Numbered from the stretch's first letter, positions 10,404-22,445 are shown. The stretch is 64,000 nt of DNA from Phoenix dactylifera (GCF_009389715.1 NC_052409.1:6189775-6253774); one strand, 5' to 3'. Notes: generated by a model not told the origin, from the letters alone. Numbers and translations: made by a program.

Positions 10404-11499
10404 CCTCGCCTGGGTCGGCCGGTTCCAAATACATTTATAAACTAGAGAATGTGATGTCTTTTTATAAAGTCATATGGATGGCGGTTTTGACGTTACTTAA
10501 AGATTATGTATGATTGGACTGGGCACAAGTGAGGCACGTGTCCCCTTATCAAATTCCACCATCCACAATTCATACCGTGTCGCAGTCTGGATTTACCATT
10601 GCTCAGCCCTTTTTCATGCAGTAGAGAGTGGGGTACTGCCTTTCGAAAGGTTATATGGATGGCAATCTAGATGCCCACGTAATTAAAATTCCACATGATT
10701 TGGCGCTGCATGACGACGATAGCGATAGGAAATAAGAGAGATGATAGCGATAGGAAAGAAGAGAGAGTATTTCTAGAACCACCCTCTCGAGCCTGCACGA
10801 TTGACCTAAAACTAAATACGTGCCTATGTAATCAATCCAAATAAACCTGTATTGCAGTCTCTTAATTTATTGATCCAAATAAACCTGTGTTGCAGTGTCT
10901 CTTAATTCACACAGGCCAGAACCAGATCGGTTTTGGTATCATTTGCAATAATTTAAGTTCTCATCTAAAAAAGCTAGCCGGAAAATATTTTATTGATTTT
11001 TTAGTCTTGCGTAAGTACTTAAAATCTGTATAACTAATGTGAAACTAAACATATGTTCGAATAGGCCCTCACAATTAAAATTCAATATGGCTCTATATTT
11101 TTCTCTACAAGAACCAAACCAAAGATACGTGCAAAGTGAAAATTGAGTTTTCACTTTGTACCTACTATTGATATATATCATTTTGAGGTTTGAAAACGCC
11201 ATTGTGTATTACTATAATATTACGATGTATATTTATTTAAGCAATACTAGAAGTTACGCCCATGATTTTCTAGGAGGCAGGTCTTTACAGTAGAGGTACC
11301 AATAGGATAGTTGTTATTTATTACAATATATTTTATATAACTTGAAAATTCAATTTTTTTATAATTATTCATTATAATAATCTATATTGGCCTACAATAT
11401 CATGTGAAGACTTATTACAAGGTCTTCAGCAAAAAAAAAAATGAAGACTTATTACAAGGTAGCGATGTTTGAATATATGTATTTGATTGGAATCATATA
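10404..11499. other. Intergenic DNA, no gene recognised
   Basis: Short local duplications are visible. GATAGCGATAGGAAA occurs twice near 10718-10760. The phrase ATCCAAATAAACCTGT(A/G)TTGCAG occurs twice near 10835-10900. Nothing else is supported. Confidence 0.5.
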
Positions 11500-12007
11500 G
11501 GACTCGTTTGGTTCGCAGGAAAAAGAGGGGGGAAAGTGTGGTCAACGGGAAAGTAATGAAATGCCTCTTGTTTGGTTGGAGTTTTCAAAGGAGAGAAATG
11601 GGAAAGTTGTATTCCCATGGGAATATGATTCCCACATTTCATGGGAAAGTCTTTCCCATGAGAAACATGGGAAAGTTACTTTCCCATGAGAAACATGGGA
11701 AAGTTACTTTCCCATGAGGTGGGAATCACTCCTTTTTAATTTTTTCCCAAAAGACCCTTCAGCATTAAAGAAGCATTAAAGAGGCATTAAAGACCTAATT
11801 TTTATTAAGGGCATAATAGGAATTATACATAACTTTTCTAGGAAAGTGGATGGTCAACCAAACATAAGCACTTTGGAAATTTGTCACTTTCCCATGGTTA
11901 ACCAAACATGCCAAAAGTACTTTCCTAGGTATCCTCTTCCTAGGAATCTGATTCCCAGGAATCAGATTCCTAGGAGGGAAAATACTTCCCGCGAACCAAA
12001 CGAGCCC
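11500..12007. mobile_element. MITE with GGACTCGTTTGGTTCGC terminal inverted repeats, 508 bp
   Basis: The left end GGACTCGTTTGGTTCGCAGG mirrors the right end CCCGCGAACCAAACGAGCCC, giving terminal inverted repeats of about 20 bp. The trinucleotide ATA flanks both ends (11497-11499 and 12008-12010) as a likely target duplication, which fits PIF/Harbinger-sized duplications. The interior is full of palindromes built from CATGGGAAAG/CTTTCCCATG, including a 28-bp unit repeated in tandem near 11663-11718, and a self-complementary CTAGGAATCTGATTCC block near 11938-11975. There is no transposase, so the element is non-autonomous. Confidence 0.8.
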
Positions 12008-12344
12008 ATAATATTTCGAATATTGCTTTGCGTATCCAGCGCCCGGCAAGTGCCATACAAAGTTTTATTCACCATATACTGAGGGCTGATATCGATTTGC
12101 TCCAAATGATGTGGCAAAAATGCAGCCTTGGTACGTGCTGGAGTTTGCATCGGGATACGAAAAAAATATTTTTTCTCTGAGATCTAATAAATATATTAAT
12201 GTTAAGATATCAAAGAAGCATTGATACTAAGAACAATAGCGAGAAGTATGACTAACCGTTGCATAATAATAGCCACGTAAAATGTGTAGCACATTTCTTT
12301 TCTTTCTTTTAGTTCTTCTTTTTTTTTTGTAGCGTGGCCAAATT

Positions 12345-13060
12345 GCACTACCCTTCTATAGATACAACGGAATACAATAAGCCAGTGTGGCAGAATTCCA
12401 AAGTGCTGACCCTATGTGATTGGCTGCAAATAAGGCAACCAAGTTCTTAACACTATTAGCCTCTCTATAAATATGTATTGCCTTGAATGGCACTATTAGC
12501 CTCTTTATAAGTTCTGTAGTAGGTCATCTGGGCGAAGGCTGTGGCGACGGGGCATAACATCATCGGCATAAATAAGACCCTTTGTCTTTCACTAAGAAAG
12601 AGCCCTGAAGGGCATTTGCACCCACTGAATCATGCACGAGTACTACACCGGACTTTGAGTCTGCCAAAACATGATGCAAATCATCATGGAGAGTAGTGGC
12701 CTCTGATATCTAACTGATCACCATCTCAGAATCTCCCTTCAGCACTACGCCGGAGGCTCTAAACATAGTAACAGCACCTCACCCTAGAAGATATAGAAGA
12801 CACCGTGCAAGAATCTTGATTTTCCTCGACCATCTCGATCGTGTAATCGGTCTTGATCAAGATGTATTCGATTGCCCAGACTTGTGCTTCCAAAAGAGTA
12901 TCCTTAAAAACGCAGGCATTTTTTTAGCAAAAAAAAAAAACGCAGGCATTTTTTTAGCAAAAAAAAAAAAAATACGGGCATTCCTAGACATCCAAACATG
13001 GTAAATAATGTAGCAAGTGGTAGCCACTGTGCTTGACTCTAAATGGTCCTGCACACTTTC
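12345..13060 (-). mobile_element. LINE remnant (zinc-knuckle tail and RNase H region), interrupted
   Basis: Read on the minus strand from about 13054, the piece TCYIIYHVWMSRNARIF is the typical linker after the LINE reverse transcriptase. Further on, VLKGDSEMVIS matches the RNase H core around its conserved acidic residue. After an interruption, AIHIYREANSVKNLVALFA (about 12485-12430) gives the conserved YREAN motif. The interruption is a NAC exon piece at 12522-12659. Poly-A runs at 12931-12972 break the reading frame. The copy is dead. Confidence 0.65.
12522..12659 (+). pseudogene. NAC-domain exon fragment inside the LINE
   Basis: This 138-bp stretch aligns with NAC exon 2 of the gene at 15181-20364 (15597-15742). 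Shared blocks include GGTCATC, GCGAAGGC/TCGAAGGC, GGGGCA(T/C)AAC(A/G)TCATCGGCAT, GAAGGGCAT and ATCATGCACGAGTAC. Identity is about 80 percent. The source segment encodes the [12 protein letters not shown] to IMHEY part of the NAC DNA-binding domain, but here insertions and deletions shift the frame. It is in the same orientation as the intact gene 3 kb away and antisense to the LINE. A short duplication, CACTATTAGCCTCT, occurs on the left (12454 and 12491). Confidence 0.75.
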
Positions 13061-14080
13061 TGATGCTTGTTATTTAAATCATTAATAAGATTTTATCGGT
13101 GAACCAAAGACGCTAGCATGTGGAATAAAGCAAATTAAGCCTGCTCGCGTGCTTGTCACTATCCCAATATATGTCAAGTGGTTAAAGGCAGCCGGTTCAA
13201 GCCAAGAACTTTTATTTTTCTTCTCTTTTATTAAATAGCAGGTGAGGTCAGGTATTTATGTATTAAAAATGTATACCGGTTGCACGACAACATAAAGAAT
13301 CACAATTGGACCTACCATCAAACCTTTTAAGCATGACATGCAGGATCCTAGATATGGTTGAGGTCGAGTTAAATCTAAGTTTATTTTGAGTTTTGATATG
13401 AGCACTACAACAAAATCATCCAACGAGTCGAACCTAATTGATTTGCTTATTGAAACAATACTTATCGAACCAGTAGTCCAAGCTGATATAGCTCCTTTAG
13501 CAAGGAAGGATCTTGTTGAGGAGATTTTGGTTAACCTACTTACTTGACTTGATATAGTTAATACTAGCACGATCGAAGCTATCAAACTTGGAGCTTTATA
13601 TATAATAAAAATGCATATGTAACATTTACATTACTTTAATCTTTTAAGCTGTATTTGGTTTACAAAAACTAAAAAAAAGGTTAACAGGAAACGCTTATGG
13701 GAATAATTATACTATGAGTTATTCTAATTTTGTTGAGCTATGATTTCTAGAATGTTTCTGATATTTTAATTTATAAAAAAAATAGATAGAAATGATAGTT
13801 TATTGCTACGAATAATTTATGATAATTTTTTCTTAAATTAATTAAATTTGTCATAAACAAAAAATAATCACCTAACTAGTTCCAAACAAATATGATCTTA
13901 AAGTTGAATGGGTTCATAAAGAATCACTTTTATTTCCGGTTCATGATTCTATTGGCCTAATTCAACTATTAAATTGAATAATTTAGATCAAGTGTATCAA
14001 CTCTTTAAATCTATAACCGAACCATTCCATAAATAGATTGGTCACATTATACTCAACCCAAAGCCATCCTACTTCCTATT
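13061..14080. other. Intergenic DNA with possible MITE
   Basis: From about 13645 to 13905 the ends TAAGCTGTATTTGGTTTAC and the complement of ACAAATATGATCTTA resemble imperfect terminal inverted repeats around a palindromic AT-rich core. This could be a decayed hAT-like MITE. No target duplication is clear. Otherwise nothing is recognised. Confidence 0.3.
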
Positions 14081-14310
14081 GGATTGAAAAGCGGATCAAG
14101 GTCTCAAGGATTCGCCACCCTTGATTCCATCCTTATTGTACGCAAACCACGATCTTCTAAGACCTACCGGCGGTATCCTTATCCGGATTCAGTCCCAAAA
14201 TTCACTTCGCCTTGGACCCCAGCATTTATCCTCGAATTGGAAACGAGAACGTGGCGACACAGCCAAGATCTTCTCATCGTTGGATCACGACCGAAGGCTA
14301 CCTAGCTACC

Positions 14311-14620
14311 CTCCACGTGTCCCGCCGCTTCTTTTCCCGTTTTCCTTCGCGCGAAAGAAGGATACCTCCCTTCGCGCCCATCGACCGTTGAGAGCACTCC
14401 GAAGCCCGTCATCCATGCGATACACAGCTCTCAAAGCGGATGTGGATGATCTGACGGTCAATGGGCGCGGAGGATACAACCGGGCTCCATGAAAAACTCT
14501 CCACCTCCCCAAGAAAGAACCGGGACTCACACATAAACCCTCCCTTGTGTCCACGTAGTTCCCACGTAGAATTGCACGCCTTAAAGCGGGCCGCCGGCGC
14601 TGAAAAAGTCACACGTGTCA
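14311..14620 (+). promoter_or_regulatory. Promoter region of NAC gene with two CACGTGTC (ABRE/G-box) sites
   Basis: CACGTG occurs at 14314-14319 and again at 14612-14617, each followed by TC to make CACGTGTC, the core bound by ABF/bZIP factors. Two CCACGTAG elements lie near 14550-14567, and a GGGCCGCCGGC patch at about 14588 resembles a GCC box. An imperfect 65-bp repeat (TCACGCATT...CCTCC(T/A)(C/T)CAAAATTAC) runs from about 14621 to 14745. Control by abscisic acid or stress is an inference from these motifs and from what is known of membrane-bound NAC genes. Confidence 0.5.
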
Positions 14621-14893
14621 ATCACGCATTGGTTCTTTTCCTCCTCCAAAATTACTAAGCACCCCGCCAAAATCCACAACTAGATCACGCATTTCATTTC
14701 CTCCTTCAAAATTACCAAGCAGCCCACCACAATCCACCACTTGATCCACTCCCTTATTCTAAAGATCCTAGGGACATACTCGTCCATATGAGAATATACT
14801 GGCAGATCTAGTAATTAATCCCCTAATCCAGTGGCATTTTGTTAACGCGGTATATGCAAAGGATCAAAGATGTTCTAGACGCGGCCACCCCGT

Positions 14894-14914
14894 GTCTCTC
14901 TCTCTCTCTCTCTC
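14894..14914. repeat. (TC)n in presumed 5' leader of NAC gene
   Basis: About ten TC dinucleotides occur here. Further CT-rich and CACACA sequence follows up to 14985. Such pyrimidine-rich leaders are common in plant 5' UTRs. Confidence 0.8.
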
Positions 14915-15180
14915 CCCGTACGCACAAACTTCGCTTCTTTAAGAAGCTTCCCCTTTCCTTTCTCTCTTTCTCTCACACACACTTAGCTCGAAGCCCTAGG
15001 CCGGGAAGAGATCCAAAGCCTCCATTTTTCCAGTGTTTTTTGAGTTCCCGCGATCAATCCTCCCAAATTCTAGCTTTTGGACTGAAGATTTCGTCTTCTC
15101 AACCGTTCTCGGTGTTCGATTTCGAACGGGGCGGTGGTATTTTGGAGCATAGTGGAGGAGCTGGAAGGAAGGGAGGAGCG

Positions 15181-18100
15181 ATGACAGCGATCGCCCTGCA
15201 GTTGCTTCCCTTAGGGTTCCGGTTCCACCCGACCGACGAGGAGCTGGTCAATCACTACTTGAAGCGGAAGATCAGCGGCCGGATCAAGTCCGAGGCGGAA
15301 GTCATCCCCGAGATCGATGTCTGCAAATGCGAGCCCTGGGACCTTCCTGGTATCAATTCCCCATTACTTCTTTCAAACCTCGAGTAAAAAGATTTTTTTT
15401 TTTGGGTGTGTGCGCTTAAATATTCGACCTTGATGCGGTTTGGGTGGGTTTGATGGGGGCGGGCAGATAAATCTATTATTAGATCGGACGATCCCGAGTG
15501 GTTTTTCTTCGCGCCGAAGGATCGGAAGTACGCCAATGGACACAGGTCCAACCGCGCGACCGAGGCCGGCTACTGGAAGGCCACGGGGAAAGACCGGGTC
15601 ATCCGGTCGAAGGCCGCGGCGGCGGGGCACAACGTCATCGGCATGAAGAAGACCCTCGTCTTCCACCAAGGAAGAGCGCCGAAGGGCATCCGCACCAGCT
15701 GGATCATGCACGAGTACCGCACCACCGAGCCGGAGTTCGAGTCCGGTGTTCAGGTTCGGAGCGTTGCTTTCCCCTTTCTCTCTACCAACCACTCTTTTTT
15801 TTATTTTATTTTAAGAAAACAACAAACTTTATGTCTGTTTGAAGGTGCGTTTATAGTTTCTGTATGCTAATTTGGATGTTTTTGTGGATTCTTTTCCTGC
15901 GTAATGGGAGGTTTTTATTCTTGTAGTGTTGGAAAGGATAATTTTTTTTCCCTACGGCTTCAGGGTAATCTAGCTTAAATTTAGTATACTGATGTTTTCT
16001 GACGCAGGATTACATTTTTGAAGTGATTCCGATATGCGTGGGCACCGACTCCATGGGTCTGATTCGGGCGGCGGTAGATATGCTTATCTTCTCACGCGGT
16101 TTTGTCCTGATATCCGCGTGTTTTGATGTGCGGCGTGTGAAGCTTTTAACTTTAGTGAGAATTTTGTCTAGAAAGTCGTGTGGCACGACAGTCATAAAAA
16201 AAGCACTGCTTGTGTCGTGGCATTAAACTGAGTGTCGCCATGAAATCGGAAACAGTTTGAGACCCTGACGTGTCGGATATTGTAGTACTCCATGAATAGT
16301 TTCATACTGTGGAACGCCTGTTCGTTTGTTAAGTTGCCCATCTTGTTTTAATGCTCTGGACATGCAGGTTCTTGTTTTTTAGCCTTTGCATGCATGCACT
16401 TCTTATACAAAATATGGATTTCTGTAGTTAGATAGTCCTCTCTTTTGTTTTGGTATCTATTAGGTATCAACAAGTCCCTGATACTATTATACAAATGCAT
16501 ATTGGCATCTCCAGTCAAGATTTTAGCTAAGCTGAAAACCATGCTGATGGGCCAATCAAGGGAATGGTCTCTCCCACATTATATATGCAGATGCCTCGAT
16601 GTATGTATAAGATGATGCAGCAAGGCATGCATGTATGAGATGATTCGGCCAGGCGAGTCATCCATTTATCTTGTTTACCTGTAATGGAATCTATGTGGAA
16701 ATACAGGTTCATGTAGTTACTCATTCGTGCCGAGGATTTGCCCAAACACATTTCCAGAATTCTTTCATTTCATGTACCTTTGCCTTTTAAAAGATATGAA
16801 AGTTTTAAGTTCAGGTGATGGTGGTGAGAAGCTTTTTTGAAGTGGGTTTGGTAGCAGGGCTTCTCATCACCAATTTAGTCTGTATATGTTCTGATAGCTC
16901 GTCATATAATTTCATTTATGATGCATTGTAAACATTTCATTTTGTTTTCATTCTCAGACCATGGCATTAGAGAGTTGTGGAGTTTTATGGAATACTGAGA
17001 AGCGTTTGTATACTCCTTTGTTCTTTTGGTAATGGTAAAATAGTTCAAAAACTTCAAATGATTCGTTTAGTGAAATTGGTAGATATTATATAAGTTCAAG
17101 CTATCTTATTTTTTTTATGTGATGTTAGTTAACAAATTTGTAGTTTGAGTATCGCATGACATTTTCAGTTTAAACTCAACTTCACTTCTTTTATTTTTTT
17201 CCTTTTTTACTTAACTTTCTTAAATGAAACAAAACTATTTTATACTTATTTGACGGACCTGATCAACATGTACATGTCTCTCTGGTCATGTTGAGTAAGA
17301 ACATGTCAGGTGAGTTATGTCTGGTGGCAGATATGGTGTGTACTTCTATCTTTTAAACCTAATGCCCTTCTAAGGTAAATAATTTCACGCTGCAATTAAC
17401 TTTTATTTAAACCCTGATTTTTAGTTTATTGGTTACTAAAGCATGCTATTTAGAATATTTTCCCTTTTTCTGACTGGTAATAGTAGAAACAACACTGTTA
17501 GATTAGTTAGTGAATCAAATATAAGCAATTGTTAAGTTGGATGTTTAGGACAGAACTTTGAACACCAGATGGGGGATGGTAGAATTGAGATCAATGCGTG
17601 TAGAACCTTAGGTTGAAAAGTCATAGTGTCCCCATATATCCACTTCAAAGGTGATATCCTACCTCCATGTAATAGGCTATATTATGTGTTTATAATCATC
17701 ATCGAACACCAATCTTTTCAAAAGCATGAAAATTGTTTGCTACTTTGATGTTATATTCAATAAACTACTACCAAGAACAATGATGAATAGAATGTTTGGA
17801 TATTGCAGATCAGTAGACTATTAATATCTTCTTTAGATTAAAATGTAAGGATGATGGTTTTTCAAATGTCGGGGAGGGCTTCGTTGTTAAACAAATAACG
17901 ATGCAAAAACCGTCAAATTATTTCATAGGAAGATGCTTGAAAGAGTGGGAACTCTGGCATAGCATAGAGATATTGAAGTTTTTTTTCCCTGTTACGCTCA
18001 TCTGTTCTGACCCTTACTCCTATTAATGTATGATGATTGAGACTTTTTTGTATACAGTCTGTCTGCATTTATATTGCCTAACGGCTATGCAGCTATTCAT

Positions 18101-20364
18101 CGTGCCATAACTTGGTGTTTACATTTGTTGTTCGTCAATTCACTTTGTGATTTTTATTTTCTTCAGGGTGGTTATGTTCTTTACCGGTTATTTAAAAAGC
18201 CAGAAGAAAAGAGTCCAAACTCCAAAACTGATGAAATGGAGAGAAATTGCATCTCTCCAACCCCAGCCAAATTGTCTCCAGATGAAACACAGCACGAAGA
18301 AGATGTTATGGAGGAACTTGCAGCCCCATTAAACCAAGAATCTTCAGAATCAGGTTTGCAAGAAGAACCTCATTCCTTGGCTGATTCGGTTGAACAGCAG
18401 CCAGCAGGTATCCAGAGATGGCTGGCCGATAAAACCAATGATTCAACAATTTACTCTGTAAAACCAGATGAGAGCTCTTGCAACGTTGCTTCAGATAATC
18501 GTGATGCACAAGCTGGAGTGCATGTAAGAACTTTGTTGAACTTGGGCCATCGATAGTCCCCCCCCCCCCCCCCACTTTATATTGCATTTAATTCATTTAA
18601 TAGCATGACTACCTGATAGATTTTCTTGATCGTGACATGCATCCTTGTTTGTACCTGTAGCACTGACTAAAGCATTGTTGATCTCCATAAATGCAGGCTG
18701 ATGCTCTGCAGGATGTGTCGGCACAGCACCGTGATCCACAGTATGAGCAAATAGATTATAATGGCTTTCCAAACATCAGTTCCCCAATGCTGCCATACAC
18801 TGTCCACGGATCCCATATGGGATTTGTTTGTAATGCTGATCAGGACCCCTTAAATGAGTTCTTGGATGCAATTTTAAGTAATCAAGATGAACATTCTTCG
18901 GGGGCATCTAATGTTCAGAAAGATTCAGTTCCTGAGACTCTGCCAAGACACAGCATCTGGGATTCAGCATCATGCAGGGATAGCGGGACTAGCAGCGATA
19001 TAGATACTGAAGCAATATTGCCTCAGGTGAGTGTGCTTGTTACATCGATTGATTAACGCATAACAAAATAAAATGTAAACTCAGCTCTTTTCTCTCTGTT
19101 CTTTCAATTTTACAGGAACTTCTAGGTCCAGAAGCTTCTATGTGGTTTGATGGATCATCTTTTCTGTCAGATGATCCATTACAAATGAATTCATTGTATG
19201 AATATCCAGAAATAGAACCCCAGTTGAGCACACTCTATGAAAGTGCAGCTTTGCTCCCATATGATAGCACTGGGCCAGATGTGTACTCAGTGGGCTCCAC
19301 TGCAGAATCCTTGCAAGATTTGTTTAATAGCATGGAGGAATCAAGTAACCAGAAGAATGTTGCAAATAATGGAGATGGTTTTGGGGTGACTGGTATCAAG
19401 TTCAGCACTCGTCAGCCACAGCATCCATCAAATTCAAACAACATATTTGCACAGCAGGGCACTGCAGCAAGAAGGATCCGTTTACAAGGTCTGACTCAAA
19501 AGTCATCATTTTTCAGTGCTGATAGTGAATCTAGCAGCAGCAAAGATGATCATGAAGACAAAGAGGCAATGAAAAAGGCTTCACAAGATTCTTTTGATAC
19601 TTTTGATAGCACCGAGGAATCATTGACCCAGAAGAATACACCTAGCATTGAAGATGGTCTTGAGGGAACTGAAATCAAGATCAGGGCTCGGCAAGCACCA
19701 CATTCTCCAAGTTTGAACAAACTATCATCAAAACAGGGCATAGCAGCTGGGACGATTCTTTTGCAAGCTCATCTTCAAGGGGAAACATTTTCCTGCACGG
19801 TTGGTGAATCAAGCAGCAGTAAAGATGACCATGAAGACAAAGAGTCAGCGGCAGAGGTGCAGCATTTTAATTTGTCAATATCTAAAGTTTTTTTTGTGTG
19901 GTCTCTACTTATTTTTTCCTGAACTAATGGACCTTAACTTTGTCTCTGCAGGGAGGGGAGCATGTGGATGACAATATTGCTGAATTTGGGGAGATTTCTA
20001 AGCCTGCTTTACCAGACACGCACAAGCTTGAACAGTTATCTGTTCATGGTAATAAAGAGCAAAAAATCTATAGTATTACCTGAATATATTCTTATCAAAC
20101 TAGCATTTTGCTGATCACACTTGTTTTATTTATCATGTAGATAATACATCACCTGATTCAGAGTTGTATCTGGAATCTAAACCGATGCTGAGGTTGAGAA
20201 CAAAATGGACTGATGATAATACAAATATACCAGAAGGCCCTCCCTCGCGCGGTAGATTACAGAGAACTGCTTCAGTTGTTTATGTAATCTGGTTGGTTCT
20301 CTCAGTAATCCTTGTGCTGATGTGTGTTGGGATATGGAGATGCATAAACTCTCAATGCATGTAG
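15181..20364 (+). CDS. Membrane-anchored NAC transcription factor (NTL type), 7 exons, 734 aa
   Basis: The exons are 15181-15349, 15467-15753, 18167-18523, 18697-19026, 19116-19856, 19952-20048 and 20141-20364. All join in frame at GT/AG borders and end at TAG. Residues 9-165 form the NAC domain: [76 protein letters not shown] and [11 protein letters not shown]. The C-terminal half is acidic and serine-rich and should activate transcription. Residues 706-726 are a hydrophobic helix close to the C-terminus, so the protein is probably held in a membrane (ER or plasma membrane) and freed by proteolysis under stress, as in known NTL proteins. Exon 5 carries a 77-residue segment twice (455-531 and 548-624). 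The ATG at 15181 fits the family start; an in-frame ATG at 14854 would add 109 unlikely residues. Intron 2 is 2.4 kb. The regulon cannot be read from sequence. Confidence 0.92.
19335..19565 (+). repeat. Internal coding repeat, copy 1 (77 codons)
   Basis: This encodes EESSNQKN... to ...[12 protein letters not shown]. It shares (T/S)EIK/GIK, RQ-P/A, QGTAA/QGIAA and the identical end [12 protein letters not shown] with 19614-19844. It lies within NAC exon 5. Confidence 0.85.
19614..19844 (+). repeat. Internal coding repeat, copy 2 (77 codons)
   Basis: This is the second copy of the NAC exon 5 segment, with a 93-residue period. The lengths are identical, so no gap is needed to align the two at the protein level. 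Confidence 0.85.
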
Positions 20365-21470
20365 CTTCGGCTGAAGGTCTCTGTATAATTTTGCTTTCAT
20401 AGGGTCTCTTAGATATGCAACTTCTGACACGTAGTGGATTTTCAGATGCTTAAAGTACATGCCGTAAAATTTCCTGCTTGCTTGTTTATGTGAGCTTATC
20501 AATTGTCTTCGAGTGTCTGCTGTAGCGGTGACTGGATGGTGAGCCTTTACAGCTTGCTCTGGTTCCTTTAGCTTGAGTTTTCTGCCGTATATTGCTGAAC
20601 TTGCCATAAAGTCCAAGGAATTAGTTAGCCCGTGAATGACTTTGTGAGGTACAAGTATATGGTAGTCTTACATTTATATGATGAGGTATCATTATTGGTG
20701 ATTTTTAAGCAAATACACAAGGGTACAAGCATGGTCCCAAGTTTGGTATTTGGGATAAATTCGGCTGGAGATAATGATCTGGAAAAAAAAAAAAATCTGT
20801 TCTATTGATTAGAACTTCAAACGGGGTTTGGATAGAAACGATTAACAAGATAAAAATCTCATTGGGCGGAGGGTTGGAGTGGGATCCCTAGGTTTGGGCC
20901 TAACATCCATAAAGCATGCAGGTTATAATTTACAAAGTAGACTTTTAATTTATACGCCGTATCAAATAGTTATCGTACTAGTGTAATTAATATTATTCTT
21001 TTTCTACTGATTTGATGCATTGAATAAAGACCGCAAAATATATTTCAATTTTCATATCTAGATTTTTATTTATGTGTAGATCGTTTTCAACCATTTAGAT
21101 CTTGGATTTTGATGGCTTATTATTAATTTCAAAATTGTTATCTTCTTTTACAAAGAGTTAATATAAAGTGCAGTCCATCTCTCTAATATATATATAAATA
21201 ATCATTATTCAAGCATCCCAAAGAATAAATGGATGAGATCCAGCATGAGTCCAACATTGTGTAGTCAACTGGGTTTTGGTTCATGTGCAATCAAAACTAG
21301 TGTGTTTATATGCTTTACACCAGCTCCTATCCTGCCCTTATCATTTCATTTATTTTGTTTGAGCAACTACATACAAAATTATTTGAAAAAGTTATTTTCT
21401 TTGAAAATATAATTATTATTTCTTCATTTCTATTAAAAATAATAATTCTGAAAATTTGGTAACTACTTTT
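20365..21470. other. 3' UTR and intergenic DNA
   Basis: The first few hundred bases are probably the NAC 3' UTR. The rest is AT-rich with no gene seen. Confidence 0.5.
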
Positions 21471-21474
21471 GGGG

Positions 21475-21700
21475 TTTTTTTTTTTAATTTTCTTGCTATT
21501 AAACAGGCTTTCTGCACATAATTGCACATCCCATCCCCATCTTGCTCAGTCCCCACTGGGGCCCCTTTCTGTTGGAGAATATTCGATACAGGCAAAGCAG
21601 GCGGGGGGGCATTTGGGCTCCGCATTTAATCAACGCTTGTACGTTTCGAACCTGGATCACTCCGTACCAACCGTGCTACCACTTCGGCGGTATTGCCACG
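21475..21700 (-). mobile_element. tRNA-derived SINE, minus strand
   Basis: On the minus strand an A-box-like GTGGTAGCACGGTTGGT (plus 21666-21682) is followed by a B-box-like GGTTCGAAACG (plus 21642-21652), as in Pol III-driven plant SINEs. The body then runs about 150 bp to an A-rich tail (plus poly-T 21475-21485). The spacing between boxes is short but within the range of plant SINEs. The exact 5' end and target duplication were not resolved. Confidence 0.5.
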
Positions 21701-22303
21701 TTCTTTAACATATAAGAAAAGGCAGTACCCCGTAAACGAACAATCTCCTCCTTTTAATGGTCGACTCCGTTCGATGCTGATGAAAGGTAGTTGTCCTGAG
21801 GAAATTGGCATGGAGCAAACTCTCTCCGTGGCATCATTGCCTTAGGGTCCAAGGATTTGTTAGAAGAGAAGCTTGGCTGCAGTAGAAGAAGTTGGCTTAT
21901 GAGATGGCATAGTCAGCCATGCTGCATGGATAAGGTTAGAAAAGAATTTGTGTGTAAAAATTCACTTTAACATGGCATATTAGATTAAAATAACTTGCCA
22001 ATGAAGGTATGCAAGTTATATTTAAGAGAAGCGCATGAAGCGATATTCAATTTAATTTGAAGATGTCTTGATTTTCACCTCCATCAAGTGGAAGAAGGTG
22101 GGTTTTATCATCCAACTATCCAAGTCCCCCAAAATCAAAATGTATTGAAGTTATTTTAAATGCAATTAAAGCAAATATAAATGTAATTATACCATGATGG
22201 TCTTGTTGCAAGAGGTCCAACATGTAATGTCATACTTAGAAGGCTAACATTTAATCTCTTGCTGGTCTCTAAGCTTTTGTTTATTGTAATCATGTGAAAG
22301 AGA
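21701..22303. other. Intergenic DNA, no gene recognised
   Basis: No coding or structural signal is supported. Confidence 0.5.
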
Positions 22304-22308
22304 TATTC

Positions 22309-22445
22309 TGTGAGGATCCGTGCGGACATGTGTTTAGTTCCACATCAGTTATTCGCGAAGTAGATCTTGGATACTTATACAGGATCAAGGAACCAAAATA
22401 ATACCTTTTGACTAGCCATTTTGGGTGAGGTTCTGGGTTGTTACA
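22309..22445 (+). repeat. 5' LTR of TRIM
   Basis: 137 bp with TG...CA ends, followed by the methionine tRNA primer site. Confidence 0.93.

Noticed and set aside
16010-16226. Overlapping open frames after a GCAG in the large NAC intron
   Set aside because: Splicing here would break the NAC frame; exon 3 at 18167 continues the domain perfectly.
18556-18574. Run of C residues in NAC intron 3
   Set aside because: It is just a homopolymer in an intron, whose length may be a sequencing artefact; no functional meaning is supported.
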